26,418 nucleotides of DNA from Wolinella sp052173415 (GTDB lineage: Bacteria > Campylobacterota > Campylobacteria > Campylobacterales > Helicobacteraceae). This document shows positions 1 through 8,025 of the stretch, piece after piece (the stretch's first letter is position 1; every line of letters starts with the position of its first letter). Position numbers and translations under genes: made by a program. Where the stretch lies: assembly GCA_052173415.1 (NCBI GenBank), contig JBQMYQ010000024.1, forward strand, positions 1-26,418, in the 5' to 3' direction. The notes beneath the pieces are model-generated. The model did not search any database. It saw nothing but the letters and a program-made list of their open reading frames with translations, and was not told where the DNA came from.

Positions 1-540
1 GGAGGCGTATTTGTAGGGATTGAGGCAGGACTCCTTAGCTCTAGTGCTACTGTAAGCACAAAAATTGAAAATAATACATATGACGCAAAGATTGGGACAG
101 AAAATTCAAGGAGTTTTGGGGTTAAAGTGGGTTCGTATTCTCCGGAAAAAGATGCTCGATTCTACTTGTTCTATCATAATACCAGTAGAATTTATGGAGC
201 TAAACTCTACACATTCGCCCTTGGAGGTGCCTATACACCGAGAATTTATGAAGAACTACGCTGGAATCTAGGCGCATACGTAGGCTTAAGCAAACTTGAC
301 TCAGTGGAACTTAAAAATAATGCATTCATACTTGGCCCAGCTTTTGGGCTTAACGCTGGGATAATCTATGAGCTAAATACTCTTGGGGAGCTTGAACTTG
401 GCATAAGATATGAGGGAGCCTCATATGATATTAAGACCGTGGATGTCGTAGGTGCGGAACACCTTTTCTTTGTTCTTGATAAAATTAGCCTTGAGTTTAG
501 CCATATTGGAGTCCTCATCGGCTACAACTACAAATTCTAG
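1..540 (+). CDS. Outer-membrane beta-barrel protein, C-terminal part (5' end outside the window)
   Basis: The reading frame is open from base 1, so the gene starts upstream. The visible 179 residues alternate polar and hydrophobic stretches typical of transmembrane beta strands, with turns rich in Gly, Asn and Asp. The protein ends in a strand finishing Gly-Tyr-Asn-Tyr-Lys-Phe, and a C-terminal aromatic residue is the usual recognition signal for BAM-dependent outer-membrane insertion. A GTG inside the frame at 127 should not be taken as the start, because the barrel pattern continues upstream of it. The gene converges on the diguanylate cyclase gene and is followed by two inverted repeats. 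A specific Helicobacter porin or adhesin family cannot be assigned from this fragment. Membership of the outer-membrane barrel class is well supported; function is unknown. Confidence 0.75.
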   Translation, partial: GGVFVGIEAGLLSSSATVSTKIENNTYDAKIGTENSRSFGVKVGSYSPEKDARFYLFYHNTSRIYGAKLYTFALGGAYTPRIYEELRWNLGAYVGLSKLDSVELKNNAFILGPAFGLNAGIIYELNTLGELELGIRYEGASYDIKTVDVVGAEHLFFVLDKISLEFSHIGVLIGYNYKF

Positions 541-566
541 CGTTTTTATCTCATGACCCACCTATG

Positions 567-600
567 CGGGAATCGCACCTAAAATAGCGCGCGATTCCTG
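567..600. terminator. Inverted pair of the GGAATC motif, terminator-like
   Basis: The arm at 567-576 (CGGGAATCGC) pairs with 591-600 (GCGATTCCTG) over ten positions, one of them a G-T wobble, around a 14-base loop. It lies 27 bases after the stop of the outer-membrane gene, between two convergent genes. There is no clear U-tract, so termination is inferred from position and symmetry. Confidence 0.4.
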
Positions 601-617
601 ATAGAGAATTAAACGCG

Positions 618-654
618 CCCCAAAGAGAGGAGATCCCTTAGGCTCTCTTTGGGG
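618..654 (+). terminator. Strong hairpin between convergent genes
   Basis: A perfect 12-bp stem (618-629 with 643-654, CCCCAAAGAGAG and its complement) encloses a 13-base loop and is followed by TCTTTA. It sits in the gap between the outer-membrane gene and the convergent diguanylate cyclase gene. It looks like a Rho-independent terminator with a weak T-run and could serve either strand. I see no gene in 541-812. Confidence 0.5.
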
Positions 655-812
655 TCTTTACCTTGTAAAATCGCATAAACTTCGCGAGCGATGGGCGCAC
701 AAGTTTATGCAGATAGTAATTTATAAAATAGCCTTATACAAAGCGACCTGTGAAGCGGGGGATTGCTAGCGGGGTTAGCGGGAGCGTTGAGGGCGATTCT
801 TAACTTAGTGAT

Positions 813-3224
813 TTAGTTCGACAAAACGCCCCCCCCCCCGCCATCTTTTTCTTTGATGACTTGATTCCTGCCATTGCGCTTGGCTTCATAGAGCAACCCA
901 TCGGTGCGCTCCAAAGCACTCTCTATACTCTCAAAGCGTCTAATGCTCGTTACCCCAAAGCTGCACGTTACTTTTAATTCCTTACTGCTAAAAGTAGAGT
1001 CCGCGATTACGCCACGCACCTTCTCTGCGAGACGATACGCCCCCTCTAGGGTCGTCTGTGGCGCAACAATGACAAATTCTTCGCCACCCCAACGAGCAAA
1101 AATATCCGTGCTACGAATCTCGCCAGAAACCACTTGCGTAAGCTCCACAAGCACCTCATCGCCGACACCATGCCCATGCGTGTCATTAATTTTTTTGAAA
1201 AAATCTATATCAAAAATAATGATCGCGAGGGATTGCTTATAGAGATGAACCAATTCCAACTCATGAGTGACGAGCTCATAGAATTTATTGCGATTATAAA
1301 TCTGCGTGAGAGGGTCATAATAGGCGATCTTCTTGAGCTCAATCTGCTCACCAATGTCTTGGCAGATTCCAAAAAGCATATCTTTTTGCTCCGCGCTTGG
1401 AGCTTTCATGTGAACATAAGTAGAGATAATCGCCCCTTTCACATCAATACAACGAATATTTCGACTGGAATCGCGCCCATATTTTGTCGCCTTAAAGAAG
1501 CTTCGTGCGAGCTTATTCCGATCCTCAGGATAGGTGAAGCGCAAAACCTCTTCGACTTTCATTTCGCCATCACCCTCTAGCCCGATCATCGTGCCAATCT
1601 CTTTAGAATAGAGAAACATTTCATCTTTGATAGAGTATTGCCAATATCCAAGGCGCGCAATTTTCTGTGCCTCCTCAAGCAGGCTCATCACGCGAGAGAG
1701 CTCCTGTGTGCGCAGAACCACCTTGTGCTCTAGCTCGTGTTTGCTCATCTCAAGCTCTGTTACATCAGCAAAAGAGACGATGAATTTCGTGTCATCTTCG
1801 GGATAGGTGCGCGCCTTGATTGTAAAGATACGCTCCTCGCCTTGAGCATTGCGCATAATGGCTTTCGTATCGCCTCCATCTCTGCTACGATTGACCATAC
1901 TATAAATCCAGTTATGCTCCTCGTGTGAAACCTCGCTCTGCGGGACAAATGCTTTACGAATACAACCATATTTTTTGCGAAACTCGTGCAGATCCTTAAG
2001 CCCAAAGAAATCAAGGCAAGCCTTGTTGATATTCGTAATCTCCTTGCCATTTGTTACAAGCACAAGAGAGCTCTGAAAATCCAAAATATCATTCACGATC
2101 CGCTGATCACGCTTGAGCTCCTCTTCATACTCTTTATGACGTGTTACATCGGTAAAAACTAGCTGAATCACGTGTTGCGTCGTCTTAGCCAACGTTACTT
2201 CGTAATACTTACCACCCACCTCGATATTAAAAGGCTCGACACGCAACCCTTCAGAAATGCACGCCGCAATGTGATCATAGGTCGTCCCGCCGATGATATG
2301 ACTTAGAGGCTTGTCAATAATCTCCGCACCCAAACATTCAAGTGCGCGGTTATTCGCCCATTGCACGACCATCGTAGTCGTAAGATAGTAGCACTCAATG
2401 ACGCTTTGCGGGAAATTATTTAGCGCGTAATGGGTCGCTCGGAAGCTCTCCTCAATGGCATTTTTATAGCCATTTTCAGCACTTCTAAGCAGATCTCTTT
2501 TAGTTACGATTCCCACAAGGATACGTTTCGCATCAAGCACCAACACAGAAGAGCTACCATGCTCAAAAAAGTCAATAATTTCATTCACAGGGGCTTCTTC
2601 ATACACAGAGGCGGGATTCCTGTTGATGAATTCCTTTGCCGGAAGCTCGAGCAAAGAAGCATTTTTAGCGACCTCTAGCACCTTGTGCTCAGTCAGGATT
2701 CCCATGAGTTTCCCCTGCTCGTTAAGCATAGGAAGCGTCCCTATGCGATGTTCCGCCATGACTTTGAGCGCGTCCCCTAGCGTATCTTTGCATGTAATAC
2801 TAATTAGGCTTTTATTATTTAGTAGGTGCTTTGCGCGAAGCTTGGTCTTATACACCTCTTCACCCAGCTCATGGAAGATCACATCTTGCGTAACGATTCC
2901 CAGAAATCTTCCCTTCTCATCGCAGATTACCACGCGTCGGACATTCTTTTCCATCATGAATGTGGCGACATCTTCGAGATCGCAATCCTCCCGCATGGAG
3001 ACGATATGCTTGGTGGCATACACAAGCGCGGGTGCGCTAAAATCATGATTTTCAGCCAGCAACCTGACGACATCGCGCTCGGTTAGGATTCCGATCAAAT
3101 GCCCCGCCTCATCAACAAAGACAACTACCCCGTGAGGGTGTTTTTGCACCGCACAACTCGCCTCTTTGAGCGTCGCACGGGTATCCAAAAGCACATTAGA
3201 ACAAACCAAACTTCGCGCAATCAT
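813..3224 (-). CDS. Diguanylate cyclase with four CBS domains, PAS domains and GGDEF
   Basis: About 803 residues, numbered here from the GTG one codon upstream. Four CBS motifs fill roughly 5-250 as two tandem pairs (for example LTERDVVR near 49-56). PAS/PAC-like segments follow at about 272-365, 378-505 and 525-630. A GGDEF domain starts at the DPLTQIYNR motif (638) and carries an intact GGEEF active site (714-718). An RxxD inhibitory site (705-708) lies five residues before it, so both c-di-GMP synthesis and product inhibition are expected. No membrane segment is seen, so the enzyme should be cytosolic, with CBS pairs as likely adenine-nucleotide sensors. GTG (3227) and ATG (3224) are adjacent; GGAGG lies six bases from the ATG, which I prefer. 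The 3' end contains an 11-base G run encoding a glycine tail. Enzyme class is sure; the sensed signals are not. Confidence 0.9.
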   Translation of the reverse strand: MIARSLVCSNVLLDTRATLKEASCAVQKHPHGVVVFVDEAGHLIGILTERDVVRLLAENHDFSAPALVYATKHIVSMREDCDLEDVATFMMEKNVRRVVICDEKGRFLGIVTQDVIFHELGEEVYKTKLRAKHLLNNKSLISITCKDTLGDALKVMAEHRIGTLPMLNEQGKLMGILTEHKVLEVAKNASLLELPAKEFINRNPASVYEEAPVNEIIDFFEHGSSSVLVLDAKRILVGIVTKRDLLRSAENGYKNAIEESFRATHYALNNFPQSVIECYYLTTTMVVQWANNRALECLGAEIIDKPLSHIIGGTTYDHIAACISEGLRVEPFNIEVGGKYYEVTLAKTTQHVIQLVFTDVTRHKEYEEELKRDQRIVNDILDFQSSLVLVTNGKEITNINKACLDFFGLKDLHEFRKKYGCIRKAFVPQSEVSHEEHNWIYSMVNRSRDGGDTKAIMRNAQGEERIFTIKARTYPEDDTKFIVSFADVTELEMSKHELEHKVVLRTQELSRVMSLLEEAQKIARLGYWQYSIKDEMFLYSKEIGTMIGLEGDGEMKVEEVLRFTYPEDRNKLARSFFKATKYGRDSSRNIRCIDVKGAIISTYVHMKAPSAEQKDMLFGICQDIGEQIELKKIAYYDPLTQIYNRNKFYELVTHELELVHLYKQSLAIIIFDIDFFKKINDTHGHGVGDEVLVELTQVVSGEIRSTDIFARWGGEEFVIVAPQTTLEGAYRLAEKVRGVIADSTFSSKELKVTCSFGVTSIRRFESIESALERTDGLLYEAKRNGRNQVIKEKDGGGGGVLSN
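829..839. repeat. C11/G11 homopolymer at the 3' end of the diguanylate cyclase gene
   Basis: Eleven consecutive C on the plus strand give G11 in the coding strand, five codons before the stop. Tracts of this length are typical slippage-prone contingency sites in Helicobacter and Campylobacter. Loss or gain of one base replaces only the last few residues before a new stop. Confidence 0.85.
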
Positions 3225-3399
3225 CACTCACCTCCGCCTTACCCTTCTCAACATGAATTTTGATAAACATTCCTGCTTTGCTATTCTAATCCCAGTGCTA
3301 TTTTTTAATCCTTAAAAGCCTCTTTGGCACGGCAATTTAGATATAAAGCAAAAATAAAGATTAAGAAAATGCTTCACATGCGCCTTTAATAGAATGCGC

Positions 3400-3405
3400 T
3401 ACAAT
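3400..3405 (+). promoter_or_regulatory. Probable -10 box for the small secreted protein gene
   Basis: TACAAT lies 26 bases before the ATG at 3432, with an AAGGA ribosome-binding site between them at about 3422. No -35 box is recognisable, which is usual for housekeeping promoters in this group. Confidence 0.4.
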
Positions 3406-3431
3406 ATTTCCCAAAATTTGCAAGGATTCCC

Positions 3432-3794
3432 ATGAAATGGCTTTTTTTGACATTTCCTTTGCTACTTCATGCAGAATTACCTCTTTTTGAATCTCTTCCG
3501 CAAAATACCGTAGGGAATTACCGCTACAGCGTGCTTTTCTACGTAGCGCGCAGCACCTACAATACGCAAAAGCGCAACTGGACGCACACGCTTGAAATCT
3601 ATGCGCGTCGCCCCAAGCCACAAGCTCCGATTCCCACGCACCGCCGTATGTATCTTGAAAGCCAAAAATCCGAGATTTTCCCCCTGTATGGAGGCTTACA
3701 GTATGGCGAATGCTTTATGATTGATGAGAATACCTTTAGCGACTGCTCTTTTCCCAAAGATCTTCAGGGCGAAGCGGGAATCTACCTCCCCTAG
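3432..3794 (+). CDS. Small exported protein of unknown function
   Basis: A 120-residue protein opening with a short typical signal peptide: a Lys near the start, a hydrophobic run Leu-Phe-Leu-Thr-Phe-Pro-Leu-Leu-Leu and a probable cleavage after His-Ala at about residues 13-14. The mature part is rich in Tyr, Arg and Pro and has two Cys near the C-terminus (about 96 and 107) that could form a disulfide in the periplasm. I recognise no family. It has its own RBS and probable promoter, runs divergently from the diguanylate cyclase gene and converges on the 666-residue membrane protein gene. The signal peptide, RBS and promoter support a real gene; function is unknown. Confidence 0.6.
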   Translation: MKWLFLTFPLLLHAELPLFESLPQNTVGNYRYSVLFYVARSTYNTQKRNWTHTLEIYARRPKPQAPIPTHRRMYLESQKSEIFPLYGGLQYGECFMIDENTFSDCSFPKDLQGEAGIYLP

Positions 3795-3891
3795 CGACAT
3801 TCAGTGGGAATCCTAGCAAATATGCACGAGGATTTAGAGCGCGATAATGCAACAAGAAGACGCGAACACGATCGCATTTCGCGATTCCCGC
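3774..3891. repeat. Long-range inverted pair of GCGGGAATC at converging gene ends
   Basis: GCGGGAATC at 3774-3782 and its exact complement at 3883-3891 form a perfect 9-bp inverted repeat spanning the gap between two converging stop codons. A further copy, GGGAATC, sits at 3806-3812. The spacer is about 100 bases, long for a terminator. Confidence 0.35.
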
Positions 3892-3893
3892 CT

Positions 3894-5894
3894 TTATCGC
3901 TCCCTCTGCACTTTTGAGATGAGCGATTGGCGGAAAAGCGCGCGCATGCTACTTAGAAGCTTTGTTTGGTTATATTGCTCGCTCCTAAAAGCCTTATTAA
4001 TCTCCTCCAGCGCACGGGCGATTGCTTCACTTTTGTATTTGTGTCCTAAAGCGCGATAAACCCCATGACTTACGTCCAAACGTCCATACACGCCACCAAA
4101 GAGCCTTTTGCGATTAAAGGGCAGGGACGCGAATAGATCATCAGCCACTTCGATTCCCACATTGCTCATCACTAAAGCAAAATACCCCTTCAAAGCGTAA
4201 TCTCCGCGCGCCACAATCACAAACCTCCCCCTTGTCTCAATCGAAAGCTCCTTAAGCCGCTCCCTGACATCATAGAGCGAAAGATCATCGACCAAAAAAT
4301 AGGTGCTTTTCTCGTGATTATCGCTCATTTGGCGCATACCCTGCATATATTTGAATGTGTTTTTGAAATGCTTTGCAAGCAACGTGCTTAGCGTGCTTGC
4401 ATCTGCATGCCTAATCGCTAATTTGCTAATCGTGCCACTATCCATCGCCACACTCGCATACATCGCAGCCTCATCGCTGGGAATCTCAAGCTCTTTGGCA
4501 TGTTGCAGAAAATATAGCCCCAAATTTGAGCGAAATTCTTGATTATCAATGAGGGAGTAGAATTTTTTCCGTGTGGCAGATTCCTTGAAAATCCCCCACT
4601 CATCGTGCCTAAGTGCATAATCAAGTGTCAAAAGTTCATCAAAGCGCGCACTTCCAATCGCCAAAGCGCGCTTACCCAAATGCCACTGATCATAGAGTGC
4701 CCGCAAAAGACGCACCTTGTATTCGGCTTGCCCCTCCTTGTCTAGCGCGTTTGGAATATCAAGAATCTTGCCAATCTCTTGCCCCAAGATTCCCCATTCT
4801 GCTTTTGCAAAAGCCCGCACAGCACGATGATACGTTTGAGAAAACTCAAGGAATCCTCCCTCTGTGCTATTTTGCGCAGGATTGATACTCATCGCAAGAT
4901 AGAGAAGATGGGGCGCGAGGTTCTCTAAATCGCCACTATCCTGCGTGAGAGCCTTAAGATAGTAGCGATTCTTATCAATAAGGACACTCGCATGATTATA
5001 AAGTCGCGCAGGATTGCTCACGATCGCCTTGCTCTGCGGATAAATAGGGTCAATATATTTGAAGCTCATGATCGCGCCACGCGTCATCTCCTCTTGAAAC
5101 TCCCGATTCGTCCCGCCATAGCTACCGATGTAGCCTAGCGCAATTCCCGCGGGGGAATCCCTAAAGGTAAAAATCGTATCATCAATATTAAACGCCTCTT
5201 CCTCTGTAACTTGCTTGAGTGTGGGCGATTCCTGTGTGTTCATGCTAAGTGCAATAGGCAGGAATCGTGCCTTATATTCGCGCAAAGGTGCAGGAGAATC
5301 GCCCGAGATAAACTGCATTCCCGCCGCGCCAAAGCTATCTTGCATAAACGCAAGAGCCTGCGTATTTGCGCGCTCTAGGATTCCGCTCTCTAGAGCAATA
5401 TCCCTCGCGCGTTTTGCAAAGGCGATTTTCACCGGCTTAAGATAACTCTCATAATCTGCTTCCTTAATCTCATCTCTAATCACGAGCACACCGCGCTTCT
5501 CATCGCTATCCACGCTCAAAATCTCAGCACCTGCAAGCTCATGGATCGCGCCCTCTCCTCTGCGCTCTATGTGCGTCTTTTCAAGGTCGATTCCCGCCTC
5601 AATGACATAGGGATAAAGCGCGATATACTCCTCCCCTGCGGAATCTTTCAAAAACGCCATGAAATCCACCGCATAACTCGCGCTTTTTAAGAGGTTACCC
5701 TCGCGCGCACTGACCCCATAGAGGCTCGTCTCATAGTTTTTAGTTACAAAATTGCTCACAAGAGGAATCTTGCTTAAAAATTCTGACATATATACTTCGC
5801 GCGCTTGAGGACTCAAAACAAAATAAAAAAACGCCACAAACACGCCCAGTCCGATAAATAAAGGCGATAAAATTCGCAATAAAAATCCCATCAC
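3894..5894 (-). CDS. Membrane-anchored protein with DUF4230-like domain, unknown function
   Basis: A 666-residue protein with one N-terminal hydrophobic helix (about 5-28) that could anchor it in the inner membrane with the bulk outside the cytoplasm. Residues about 65-195 resemble DUF4230: an opening strand, the segment YIALYPYVIEAGIDLEKT (90-107), an AEILSVDSDE segment (123-132), then a helical part with Ala repeats ending before a small Gly/Ala turn. The remaining ~450 residues look mostly alpha-helical and match nothing I recognise. Its ATG overlaps the stop of the upstream 435-residue gene by ATGA, so the two are translationally coupled and probably act together. The DUF4230 call rests on pattern memory, not a search. 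No enzymatic motif is visible. Confidence 0.7.
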   Translation of the reverse strand: MMGFLLRILSPLFIGLGVFVAFFYFVLSPQAREVYMSEFLSKIPLVSNFVTKNYETSLYGVSAREGNLLKSASYAVDFMAFLKDSAGEEYIALYPYVIEAGIDLEKTHIERRGEGAIHELAGAEILSVDSDEKRGVLVIRDEIKEADYESYLKPVKIAFAKRARDIALESGILERANTQALAFMQDSFGAAGMQFISGDSPAPLREYKARFLPIALSMNTQESPTLKQVTEEEAFNIDDTIFTFRDSPAGIALGYIGSYGGTNREFQEEMTRGAIMSFKYIDPIYPQSKAIVSNPARLYNHASVLIDKNRYYLKALTQDSGDLENLAPHLLYLAMSINPAQNSTEGGFLEFSQTYHRAVRAFAKAEWGILGQEIGKILDIPNALDKEGQAEYKVRLLRALYDQWHLGKRALAIGSARFDELLTLDYALRHDEWGIFKESATRKKFYSLIDNQEFRSNLGLYFLQHAKELEIPSDEAAMYASVAMDSGTISKLAIRHADASTLSTLLAKHFKNTFKYMQGMRQMSDNHEKSTYFLVDDLSLYDVRERLKELSIETRGRFVIVARGDYALKGYFALVMSNVGIEVADDLFASLPFNRKRLFGGVYGRLDVSHGVYRALGHKYKSEAIARALEEINKAFRSEQYNQTKLLSSMRALFRQSLISKVQRER

Positions 5895-7198
5895 GCTTCG
5901 CCTCCATGAATAATTTCTACGCGCTCAAAGCCAAAATGCTCGCGCATAATTTTTTCTAGCTGCTTCTCAAACATGCGCCAATAATACTGCTGCACCTCTT
6001 CGCGCCACGATTCCCCCGCGAGCATGTTCCCGCCGATAAGCTCCAGCGCGATTAGGGGCTTTGCTTGATTTAAAAATCGCTCCTTATCCCCAAGGGTATT
6101 TGAAGCGAGTGAAAAACCCGTGAGGAAATTCCTCGTCGCAAGATAGCTCCCACCCCCTGCGAGTGCGCCACCAAGCGTCCCACCCACGATTCCCCCAAGC
6201 ACGGGAATCTTTACCACCTCAGCTCCGATTTTCCCGCCCAATAACGCCCCCACGCCTGAGGCGGGAATCGTCGCGGCTTTTGCAACCTTTTGCGCACTCT
6301 CTCTGCTGATAGGCTTAGGCACGATCTCATGGATTAGCGTGATATGTTCAGGCGCGATATTGACATTGACTAAAAGTGGCAGGGAATCGCCAGTCTTATA
6401 GCGTAGCACAAGCTTTTTAAGTGCGTAATCACTCTGCTCTTTATCCACGCTGAGCCTGCTTAAATCAAATTCAAAATCCGCACTCCCCTTAATGTGAAAA
6501 ACATTGAGCCTATCGGTGTAGCCACCCATTCCAGCCGTAGTGCCGTGGATAATGAACTTTGAAAACTCCACGCGCTTAAAAATAAGCGTAGGCTTTTGCC
6601 CAATGAAACTTTGAAGATCAAAGCGAGAAAACGCCTTTTTGTTTTCGATGTAAGAGAAGATTCCCGCGCCACTTAATCCAAGCAGGATAACCCCCACCAA
6701 AGCGCAAAATGCAGCGAAAATTTTCGCGCCCTTTGAATAGATTCGCTCATGCGCGACAAAGCCCCTATTTTTGCGCTTTTTCTTCCGCTCCAAAAGCGCG
6801 TAAATCGGCTCAACGGCGATACCAAGACGGTGGGCTAACATGTGGATTCCCTCGTGTTCGCTCACGCTAATCACGCCATCAAGCACAATAATATCGCTTA
6901 GCACATCAAGGAATATTCCCCGATCTTCATCGCTTGCTAAATATCCCACCACCGCCTCAAGCACCAAGCCATCGCTGAGTTTATCTTCCTTGAAGGACTG
7001 CTTCAACAAAAGCGCGCACTCTTTCTTGTGTCGCTCACGCTCTGTGAGTGCCAAAAGGGCTTTGTGTCCGTGTAGCTCCCTATAAACGCGCCTTAAAAGC
7101 GCAGACATCTTGCGCATTGGTGGCTCTTTGGCTTCCTTGTAGCGCACCAAAAAGACCATTATCACTAATGCCTTAAAAATATGGTCATGATTAGGCAT
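5891..7198 (-). CDS. TerB-like and DUF4230-like membrane protein, unknown function
   Basis: A 435-residue protein. Residues about 80-135 look TerB-like: helical, with Asp-Gly-Val-Ile-Ser and a downstream Glu before a hydrophobic helix ending in a Leu-Gly-Ile turn. A basic stretch (139-145) precedes a transmembrane helix at about 160-182. Residues 190-435 resemble DUF4230, including a strand-Asp-Leu-Ser core near 240-250 and a C-terminal helix closing with Gly-Phe-Glu-Arg-Val. This domain is interrupted by a glycine-rich hydrophobic segment (about 312-362) that could form a membrane hairpin. GGGAG lies five bases before the ATG, supporting this start over the internal Met codons at 28 and 31. 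It is the first gene of a coupled pair. The role is unknown; cell-envelope stress sensing is only a guess. Confidence 0.7.
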   Translation of the reverse strand: MPNHDHIFKALVIMVFLVRYKEAKEPPMRKMSALLRRVYRELHGHKALLALTERERHKKECALLLKQSFKEDKLSDGLVLEAVVGYLASDEDRGIFLDVLSDIIVLDGVISVSEHEGIHMLAHRLGIAVEPIYALLERKKKRKNRGFVAHERIYSKGAKIFAAFCALVGVILLGLSGAGIFSYIENKKAFSRFDLQSFIGQKPTLIFKRVEFSKFIIHGTTAGMGGYTDRLNVFHIKGSADFEFDLSRLSVDKEQSDYALKKLVLRYKTGDSLPLLVNVNIAPEHITLIHEIVPKPISRESAQKVAKAATIPASGVGALLGGKIGAEVVKIPVLGGIVGGTLGGALAGGGSYLATRNFLTGFSLASNTLGDKERFLNQAKPLIALELIGGNMLAGESWREEVQQYYWRMFEKQLEKIMREHFGFERVEIIHGGEA

Positions 7199-7231
7199 AT
7201 TTGCTCCCGTTTTTCTACTTTTTGCTTTGGA

Positions 7232-7237
7232 AATATA
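7232..7237 (-). promoter_or_regulatory. Probable -10 box for the TerB/DUF4230 gene pair
   Basis: On the minus strand this reads TATATT, 33 bases before the ATG at 7198. It lies in the 107-base divergent gap shared with tpiA. No -35 box is evident. Confidence 0.3.
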
Positions 7238-7268
7238 CCCAAATTACCCAAACGCCCTCTGGGTCTGC

Positions 7269-7274
7269 TAAAAT
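7269..7274 (+). promoter_or_regulatory. Probable -10 box for tpiA-fabI
   Basis: TAAAAT lies 31 bases before the GTG start of tpiA, with an AAAGGAG ribosome-binding site at 7294-7300. The -35 region is not conserved. Confidence 0.4.
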
Positions 7275-7305
7275 CCCTCTTTAGCAAAATTATAAAGGAG
7301 CATTT

Positions 7306-8025
7306 GTGATCCTAGCGGCGAATTTTAAGATGAACCACACGCGCGAATCAACCCGCAACTACCTTGAGACTCTTCAAGGATTCCTGCAAAAAGGCGCAAA
7401 TAAGCATGATATTTTTGTTTTTCCTCCGTTTTGTGCGCTTGATGATTTTAGGGATTTAAATCGCGTGCATATCGGTGCTCAAAATGCCTATCCAGCGCAA
7501 AAAGGAGCATTCAGCGGCGAAATAGGGAGCGAACAGCTCGAGGAGTTTTCCATTCGCACGATTCTCATCGGACACAGCGAGCGACGGACGATTTTAGGGG
7601 AATCGCAGGAGTTTTGCGCACAAAAATTTCAATACTACGCAGCGCTGGGCTGGACGATTTTTTATTGCATTGGCGAGAGTTTGGAAGTGCGTAATCAAGG
7701 GCTTGAAGCGACTTTGGAACAAAATCTTTCACAGCTTAGAGGGATCGAGCTCTCCTATCCAAAGCTCATCATCGCTTATGAGCCCATTTGGGCGATTGGC
7801 ACGGGGGTTAGCGCGGGAATCGAGCAGATTAATGAAACCCACACAATGCTAAAACAGCACTTCTCCTGCCCTCTGCTTTATGGTGGGAGCGTGAATGCCA
7901 CAAATATCGCGGAGATTCTCGCACTTCCCACCGTCGATGGCGCACTCATCGGATCGGCGGCATTGAATGTTCATGATTTTTGTGAAATGATAAAAAAGAT
8001 AGAAAACCAAAAGGAGCACAGATGA
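7306..8025 (+). CDS. tpiA: Triosephosphate isomerase
   Basis: Interconverts dihydroxyacetone phosphate and glyceraldehyde 3-phosphate in glycolysis/gluconeogenesis; cytosolic TIM barrel. The 239 residues carry the catalytic Lys8 in NFKMN, His90 in IGHSERR, Glu159 in AYEPIWAIGTG (which continues into the mobile loop 6) and the phosphate-binding GGSVN at 193-197. Length is slightly short of the usual ~250, as is common in this group. The start is GTG: AAAGGAG lies five bases upstream and the first residues match the family. The stop overlaps the fabI start (ATGA), so the pair is coupled. The tpiA-fabI order is also what I recall from H. pylori and C. jejuni. Confidence 0.97.
   Translation: MILAANFKMNHTRESTRNYLETLQGFLQKGANKHDIFVFPPFCALDDFRDLNRVHIGAQNAYPAQKGAFSGEIGSEQLEEFSIRTILIGHSERRTILGESQEFCAQKFQYYAALGWTIFYCIGESLEVRNQGLEATLEQNLSQLRGIELSYPKLIIAYEPIWAIGTGVSAGIEQINETHTMLKQHFSCPLLYGGSVNATNIAEILALPTVDGALIGSAALNVHDFCEMIKKIENQKEHR

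Noticed and set aside
829..839. C11 tract as an ON/OFF switch for the diguanylate cyclase
   Set aside because: It lies five codons before the stop, after the whole GGDEF domain, so length changes alter only the tail.
3324..3340. Possible sigma-54 promoter (TTGGCAC) upstream of the small secreted protein gene
   Set aside because: The -24 half looks right, but the -12 GC element is missing at the needed spacing, and a better -10 box lies at 3400-3405.
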